Of a DNA stretch of 64,000 nucleotides, positions 58,301 to 64,000 are shown piece after piece. Both the position numbers and the translations under genes were made by a program. How positions within the stretch are numbered: the first letter of the stretch is position 1; each line of letters begins with the position of its first letter. The DNA is from Ailanthus altissimus. Lineage: Eukaryota > Streptophyta > Magnoliopsida > Sapindales > Simaroubaceae. Under the pieces are notes generated by a model. That model was not told the origin of the DNA, made no database searches, and saw only the letters and a program-made list of their open reading frames with translations. The stretch spans positions 9,622,001-9,686,000 of the forward strand of contig OX327694.1 in the NCBI GenBank assembly GCA_946807835.1, given 5' to 3'.

Positions 58301-59309
58301 ACTACACTGTTTGCTTGTCTGATAACACCACTGTGTCTATCTGATCTATTATCTGTTCTAGATCTGGTGGGTAGTCACCGAGTGGCTGATACTGGATCAC
58401 CATCTGATAGTTGTTAGCCCATTAGTCAATCCATAGTATCGTGTCAGTGTTTATTTTGGGCGCCTACTTAAATTAATTGTAATTTATTAAATTATAAATA
58501 TGATATGTGTATATATATATATATTTGATCAATTGAAATGAGAAATTAAATAATATTTTGAGTTAATGAATTGATTAATTGATAAATTTTTATTTTTTAT
58601 TGTTATATGGCGACATTGGTTATTATTAAAATTTTCATTACTTATATATATGGTTTATTTGCAATAAGGATAATAAAACATTATTATACTGTTTCAACTT
58701 TTGTGTACACCCACTAAGTTGTTGTGCTTAGCGTGTTGGATTTACCATGCGCAGGTAGTAGAGTTGTCGTCCCTAAAGACTGAAGAGTGAATATTTCTGC
58801 AGCAACTCAAAGTCGATCACATCCTCTATATACATATAATTATATTTGGTAGATATTTTATTTGTCTGTAAACTGTTGTATATTATATTATGAACATTAA
58901 TTATATGTACGTGTATGTATGTATGTATTTCCTCAAAATTGTTTTCTTTGAAACTATGATGATATATGATATTTGTTTTGATAATATGTTGGATTTGAAA
59001 TAGTTTGGTGAAGGTTTGATGTATTTAGATTGCAATATGAGTTATGGATATTTATTGGAAAATGAAAAGTTGGTTGAGAATTGATATTGAGAATTGATAG
59101 TGTTTTCTTTTATCACAGGTAGTGTAAAGTCCAATTTTTAGGAGAGACTCTACCAGTTTTTCTCAATAAATGCTTAATTTTTTTTAAAAATTAAATATAA
59201 GTGTGTTTTTAGTAAGATCGAATAATTGTTTATTATTGTTTGTGCTCAATGCTATTGTAGCATCCCCTGATCTTATGTCTCGTGAGAGGCGGGTGATGAG
59301 GGTGTTACA
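55376..59309 (+). repeat. 3' LTR of Tekay-type element
   Basis: 3934 bp as seen; about 2.57 kb without the LINE-like insert. It aligns with 46398-50595, except for the 117-bp duplication and S1 LTR in the other copy and a ~30-bp block (58251-58281, with two TTGGCATG words) missing from it. AT microsatellite near 58509. Confidence 0.85.
56884..58235 (-). mobile_element. GC-rich LINE-like retroposon, 1.35 kb
   Basis: Present only in the 3' LTR. On the minus strand: a transcript-start-like beginning (AACCCTAGCACTAAACTCTC, about 58213), pyrimidine-rich leader, a GC-rich body (57440-58000) with overlapping frames of 74-79 codons, then an AT-rich tail with AATAAAATC and a poly(A) stretch (about 56893-56884). 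Flanked by 15-bp near-identical repeats AAGTAAATCTAAACA (56869-56883) and AAGTAAACCTGAACA (58236-58250). The TSD length and poly(A) indicate target-primed reverse transcription. I recognise no RT, endonuclease or ORF1, so it is an internally deleted LINE or a processed copy of an unknown transcript. Confidence 0.65.
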
Positions 59310-59960
59310 TTCACTAACCTTTTTATATACACATGGTTCCTCATCGTTTTTTATGAAACCAGATCCTTTGATTACCTCATAAAAATGAAGGTTCCAACTC
59401 CGGGAAGCCAGCTTAAGCCCATAAATAGACTTCTTCAGTTTGCACACTAGACTTGTGGATTGGCTGCAAAACCTTCAGGCTGTTCCATGTATATCTCTTC
59501 CTCGAGATATTCATTTAACAATGCTATCTTTACATCCATTTGCCATATCTTATAGTCATAATATGCAGCAATAGCCAATAAAATTCTTATTGACTTCAAC
59601 ATCGCTACTAATGCAAAAGTCTCCTCATAATCAATCCCAGATCATTGAGAATAACCTTTTGCAACTAGTCAGGCTTTGAAGGTCTCTACCTTCCCATCGA
59701 GCCCACTTGTAAATCTATTTACAACTAATAGAAACTATTCCTTCAGGAAGCTTAACCAAGTCCCAAACTTGATTGTGATGAATTGAGTCAATTTCGAATT
59801 TCATAGCTTCTTGCCACTTTCCTGAGTTGATGTCTAACATCGCATCCTTATAGGTTAAAGGAACATTTACTTCCATTAAGAAAACTCCAAGTGCACCTTT
59901 AGGCATCTGACCATACCTAGTAGATAGCCTGGACATCCTTTCAGACTAATGTGGAGGGTG
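59310..59960 (-). pseudogene. Copia-3 reverse transcriptase, first part (broken)
   Basis: Minus-strand order: GKWQEAMKFEIDSIHHNQVWDLVKLPEG (59830-59745), then after stops KAWLVAKGYSQ-like (59680-59640), VKIALLNEYLEEEIYMEQPEGF (59540-59480), CKLKKSIYGLKLASRSWNLHFYEVIKGSGF and EEPCVYKKVSE (59445-59310). Interrupted by the Tekay-type element just before FLILYVDD at 46376. It is aligned with Copia-1 17680-18200. Confidence 0.8.
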
Positions 59961-60960
59961 TGTTAAAGGTATTTCGCTCAATCGATTTTAAGGTTCCATC
60001 TCGATTTTATGTTCGTTATGATTGGCTTCATCATGCACAATCTTTCTACAACCTCCACGATCTATGAGAAACTCTTTCTAAAAAAAAGTGGTATATTAAG
60101 AAACAAACACATTTCGCTCCTCGAGATCATAAAATTGGTATCTCATTAAATTCTTAGGATACCCAACGAACTGGTACTTGTACCCCTAGGTACAGGTTTA
60201 TCTTGTTGCGTAACTTTTACGTAAGCAGGACAACCTCAAATCTTAAAGTATTTAATACTTTGTTTCTTTCCATTCAACATCTCATGTGGAGTGGTTAGAA
60301 TAGCTTTAGATGGAACTCTGTTCAATATATGAACAATAGTTTCTAGAGCATAACCCTAAAGATATTCAGGTACATCAATAAAACTCATCATCAATCGAAC
60401 CATATCCAATCATGTTTGATTCCTCCTCTCTGATACACCATTGTATTGTGGAGTACCTAGAGGACTATACTAGGCTAAAATCTCATTCTCCTTTAAATAA
60501 TCAAAGAATTCATTGCTATGTACTCACCGCCTCGATTTGATCGAAGGAATTTGACATAAATTCTGGTTTGTTTCTCTACTTCAAGCCTGAACTCGTTGAA
60601 CTTTTCAAAGGTTTCTAACTTGTGTTTCATAAGAAACACATACCGTTTTATGACAAATCATTGATAAAGGTAACAAAGTATCGAAATCCACCAATTGCAG
60701 TGTGATTCATTGGACCGCATACATCACTATGTATTAGTTCCAATAAATCAATGGCATGATGTCCAACACTAGTGCATGGAAATTTAGTCATTTTCCTTTG
60801 AATACAAGATTCACAAACTGGGTAAGGTTCTATGGTCAGGCATCTCACACATATATGACCCAATCTCATGTGGCACAATTCAGTATCATTTAAAGCTTGC
60901 GCACTGTTACTAGTGTTACCCTATATATTCATGACATTTCTCGTTATATCCAAAATATAA
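59961..60960 (-). pseudogene. Copia-3 integrase (broken)
   Basis: Open part 60878-60648: CHMRLGHICVRCLT, CESCIQRKMTKFPC, HHAIDLLELIHSDVCGPMNHTAIGGFRYFVTFINDLS. The zinc finger (H-C-C) and the first catalytic Asp (HSDVCGPM) are kept. About nine codons between LT and IEP are deleted compared with Copia-2 (SHIGMRCLTCLVKDGQIPDLTIEP). The rest of the core (60640-60000) has the family words in broken frames, including the region of a bYx-type C-terminus. Confidence 0.8.
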
Positions 60961-61394
60961 TGTCCATTAATTAACTGACACTCAGCTAATAAAACATCAA
61001 GTATATCACATAAATATAAAGAGCATTTCTTAATATACATATGATACCCTTCACTGTCAAGTACATGAAGAGAGATAATCTATCTGATTATAGAAGGCAT
61101 AAAATAACAGTTATGAAGTACAACAGTTTTATTACAAGGAAGAATCAAATCATAATGTCCTATAGTGTCGACCTGTAGGAGATCACCATCTCTTACTCGA
61201 AGCTATACCTTTCCCGGCTGTAGTAATTTAACTTTCTTCAGACCTTTCAATATATTACAGATGTAAGAAGGATTTGCAGTATCTAATACCCAGCCAAGAC
61301 TAGCATCAAATGCTAAAAAAATGTTAATAATGGGAAAGATAATACTTGAGGGAGTCTTCTTCACAATGGCAAGGTATTTAGGCCAATTGCGTTT
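60961..61394 (-). pseudogene. Copia-3 protease (broken)
   Basis: Words on the minus strand: LAFDASLGWVLDTANPSYICN (the catalytic Asp of the D-[ST]-G-like site is the D of VLDTA, with A instead of G), LRVRDGDLLQVDTIGHYDLILPCNKTVVLHNCYF, GYHMYIKKCSLYLCDI, AECQLINGHYILDI. Open except for a few stops; it joins gag through the zinc-knuckle region. Confidence 0.75.
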
Positions 61395-62160
61395 TTAGTG
61401 CCATTCCTCATCGCAATGAAAGCATTTGCCTTTTACTTTCAGCTTCTCCAGTGGCTTAGATATCTGTCGCCGTTGAGGACCCATCTTGGGTATCTGCCCT
61501 ACCTTTCTTTTCTTCTTCCCTTTGGACTTCGTAGAAGCCCTTAGGGTCAAAGATGAAGCACCATGAATAAGGAGGGCCGAGCCTCCTTTATACATGTCCT
61601 CATCCGCTGTCTTAAGCATATTGTGAAGATCAGTATAAGTAGAGAGTCATTCCTTGCATATTGAAGTTCATGATGAACTGTGCATATGACCCAGACAGCG
61701 ACTGAAGAATCAAACTGTTCCCTAGGTTATTGCTCAAAAAGATGTCCATGGACTTAAGCCTTTCGATTAATCCTATCATCTTGAGAATATGAGGACTCAC
61801 TGGACTACCCTCAAAGAACTTTTCCTGAAACAGCACTTTGGCGACCCTATAGTTCTCAACTTGGGGTCGGTCACCAAAAAACTCCCTGAGATAAAGCATA
61901 ATGATGTTGGCATTGTCCATGCAGACATGCTCCTTCTGCAGCTCAGTGGACATTGAGGCGAAGATGTACGATTTAACTTTTAAATCGTCATCCAACCATT
62001 TCTGATATTTCACATTTTTTTCCTTAGTGGCATCTTAAAAAACACCTATGGGTATCTTTTAGTCAATAACATATCCCAGTCTTTCTGAATCTAGAAAAAT
62101 TCTGAGATTCATGTACCAGTCAGAGAAATTCTTGGCATCTTAAAGTTTTGTGCATCCAGT
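61395..62160 (-). pseudogene. Copia-3 gag (broken)
   Basis: Upstream (62160-62014) reads KNFSDWYMNLRIFLDSE and IGVF with stops; then open from 62013 to 61630: YQKWLDDDLKVKSYIFASMSTELQKEH, LREFFGDRPQVENYRVAKVLFQEKF, SPHILKMIGLIERLKSMD. This is the UBN2-type Copia capsid. The next frame (61619-61395) is basic and ends with the start of a CCHC knuckle, GKCFHCDEEWH, cut by a stop before the last Cys. Gag packages the element RNA. Confidence 0.8.
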
Positions 62161-62955
62161 ATATGTACCAAGGGATTGAAGATGTCATCCTAGCTTACAC
62201 TAGTCAAATAAAATAATATTATAAGATGTGTTAGCAGAAATTATTATTAAATCGCTAATAATACATTTTAAATCATAGGTATAACATTTATATATTTTTT
62301 AATTTAAAATATCATCTCACTGTTTTACATAATCCCTATAATCTCTCAAAATAGGATAACGACAGTTTAAACTATTTTAAACTATACAAAAGGAAGTGAA
62401 CCCCATTGGCATTTTACTCGAGCTGCACATTGTAGTGATCTAGGCCTTTGTAAACCCGACAGGCAGACAACTCTTGTCAATTGCATCTCATACAACTCCT
62501 ACTCTTGATCCTAAATACACCTTATCCGCACACTGTAGCGATCTAGGGTAAGTATATTCCAAATTAACTTGTCAATTATCAAATATATGCTATCGGTACT
62601 GCCCGCACACTATAGCGATCTAAGGCAATACTTTTGCATATATTTCTCTCATCTCATGTTTAACCAGTATAGTCTAAATTATACCAACCAAATCCCTCAT
62701 ACTGTAGCGATCTTGGGAAAGACCAATATAATACAGCTAATCCGTATTGACAAGATGGATCAATAATAAAACACTATCTCATAATGTATTATTATTCAAT
62801 CTGATCAAGAGAGATTTTTTTACTCTTCTTTTTAGTATCATAAAGACTTAATCCCCATCTCATGAGGAGGTAATTCTCAATCAATCATTAATTTCTGTGT
62901 AAGCACAACTAGCCCCCACCAGTAGGGCTCCAATTGTGTTTACCAAATATTATAA
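62161..62955 (-). other. Copia-3 leader
   Basis: Aligned with 3960-4600 (reverse complement) and 31739-31910. It has four copies of a CACTGTAGCGATCTAGG-like word (62428, 62532, 62606, 62700) spaced 75-105 bp, and a CCCCCACCAGTAGGGCTC phrase matching Copia-2 CCCCCACCAACAAGGCTC. The frame 62569-62766 is fortuitous. It ends at the next LTR. Confidence 0.65.
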
Positions 62956-64000
62956 TGTTGGCATCCTAACATTATCTAGGTTAATTTAAAGGCTAAGTTG
63001 AATTATGTAATTAAAAATGTTGAAAAGAACAATTTAGTAAATTAAAGAGGTAAGAGTTCTATGGTAATGGATTCTAGGGACTTGATTTCACTTTATTGTT
63101 CCTATGCTCTTTATTATTAGTGATTAACAACTAATTTTATGCATTCATTAATCAAGGGTGTACGAATAATCTCATTACCTCTTCAGAGTGTCAAATGAGA
63201 CCCTATGCATATAAAACTACGTTGATATCCCTATCTAACCCATTAAACATACACGCATTAAGCTACCTTTATATGACTACCTTAAGTTTATTAGTCTTCC
63301 AACTCAACAAACTTAAAGCTATGATTTTTACAACCAACATATGGATTAGACTCTCCCAAGTACATAACCTAAATTATTTAAATCATCAAATCCATTTGTC
63401 AATGAAATTAAAACTATTAAGCAAATAAAAAGCATAAATGAACAAATACAAAATAGTCATTAACCATAAAACAACATCAACACATAGTGTCCAATAGAGT
63501 TTCATCAAGCCCTAAAACATGTAATCTAATAATCTATAGGGAATTATTCAATTATATCCATCCAAATATTCATAAAAGTTCTCATGTCCAAATCAACACA
63601 AAACACAATTACAAACTTAAAATAAATGTAAATGAAGTAGAGAGAAAGAATGAACTAGTTGGAGAAATCTTAGGAAGCCTTCAATCTTTAATAATCTTAT
63701 CCAAATCTGAGCTCCAATGTGTTTCACTTACTAAAATCTTTTGTTTCTCTCTCTATTTCATACTCACCTTTCTCTTGTAAATGAGTCTTTTAATCTTATT
63801 TTTATATACTTTAAAATGGGCTTCACAATTAGGGCGCAAAGTAAAAAATAGAATTAGGGGTGCTGATAATGCTTAGGCGGCACTTTTTGGAGCCTAGATG
63901 CCAAGCTTTCTACCAAAGATAACCCGATTTGGCACCTGAGCACCACTTTTTAGCGTCTAGGCCCCAAAACCTGGGTAACTAAGCACCCAAGCGTAGAGCA
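62956..64000 (-). repeat. LTR of another gypsy-type element, incomplete
   Basis: The left end TGTTGGCATCC at 62956 is the LTR end in minus orientation (GGATGCCAACA). Phrases such as CAAGGGTGTACGAATAATCTC, and a TTCATCAAGCCCTAAAAC-like order follow. A TATA-like TTTTTATATAC lies at 63798-63808, then a GC-rich block (63860-64000) with GGCGGCACTTTTTGGAGCC, GGCACCTGAGCACC and GCGTCTAGG words. Internal sequence and TSD are outside the window. Confidence 0.6.

Larger units (their letters stand above)
46398..59309 (+). mobile_element. Tekay-type (chromovirus) gypsy element with both LTRs
   Basis: 5' LTR 46398-50595 and 3' LTR 55376-59309, with TGTAA-AC at the start and TTACA at the end of each. PBS for initiator tRNA-Met at 50603-50614, then gag, PR, RT, RNase H, IN and a chromodomain on the plus strand (50842-55347), and a polypurine tract of the GGGCGAAATTTCTTAAAAGG type typical of Tekay/Del elements. 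TSD CCCAC/TTCAC is imperfect. Both LTRs carry later insertions. The length without them is about 10.1 kb. All frames are broken. The insertion lies in Copia-3 RT. Confidence 0.9.
42669..62955 (-). mobile_element. Copia-3: Copia element split by a Tekay-type element
   Basis: Right to left: leader (62955-62161), gag (62160-61395), protease (61394-60961), integrase (60960-59961), RT first part (59960-59310), the Tekay-type element (59309-46398), RT end and RNase H (46397-45342), 3' LTR (45341-42669). RT reads into the insertion at KKVSE and resumes at VVFLILYVDDIL. Flanks of the inserted element, CCCAC and TTCAC, fit a TSD with two C-to-T changes. The leader is cut at 62956 by another LTR, so the 5' LTR lies outside the window if it exists. 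Confidence 0.8.

Overview
This window is from a plant (angiosperm) nuclear genome. It is AT-rich and almost wholly nested, decayed LTR retrotransposons, with one small low-copy island. I find no intact protein-coding gene, no tRNA or rRNA gene and no prokaryotic feature. The plant origin rests on Ty1/copia, Tat/Athila and Tekay-type (chromodomain) Ty3/gypsy elements, a CACTA-type end, a plastid ndhG copy and an F-box/FBD-like pseudogene.

Layout. (1) 217-~18945, + strand: an old Copia element (Copia-1; 5' LTR 217-2278, leader, gag scraps, pol 16165-18945). It is split by a CACTA remnant ending at 3497, by a solo gypsy LTR of family S1 (4708-9208, itself holding a solo Copia LTR at 5722-8897, which holds a solo LTR of family S2 at 6588-7984), and by a deletion-derived Tat/Athila element (Tat-1, 9490-16159, TSD ATATA). 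(2) ~18946-36525, - strand: a longer Tat/Athila element (Tat-2) with recognisable gag, PR, RT, RNase H and IN, split by an S1 solo LTR (19267-20659, TSD AACTT) and by a Copia element with both LTRs (Copia-2, 26000-35607, TSD AAACC), which holds another S2 solo LTR (33864-35220, TSD TGAGT). (3) 36526-42120: the low-copy island, with a nuclear copy of plastid ndhG, an F-box pseudogene, a short Copia-type LTR, and direct and inverted duplications of an unknown coding-like unit. (4) 42669-~62955, - strand: Copia-3, split inside its RT by a + strand Tekay-type chromovirus (46398-59309). That element holds an S1 solo LTR in its 5' LTR (47999-49479, TSD GTGTT) and a GC-rich LINE-like retroposon in its 3' LTR (56884-58235, ~15-bp TSD). 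(5) 62956-64000: part of another LTR, running off the window.

How the parts relate. Matching 5-bp target site duplications (TSDs) let most of the nesting order be read directly. All coding regions are broken by stops and frameshifts, many explicable as C-to-T or G-to-A changes, as expected for methylated, silenced repeats. The most unusual structural theme is that three or four otherwise different gypsy-type LTR families carry arrays of GC-rich dyad motifs (core AGCGCC-x-AGCGC type) just upstream of a TATA box, and the Copia leaders carry a similar motif array. The plastid ndhG insertion, the gag-PR-only Tat-1 element, and the inverted, coding-like duplication at 41290-42115 are the other points worth following. 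I did not find a clear novel multi-gene system.
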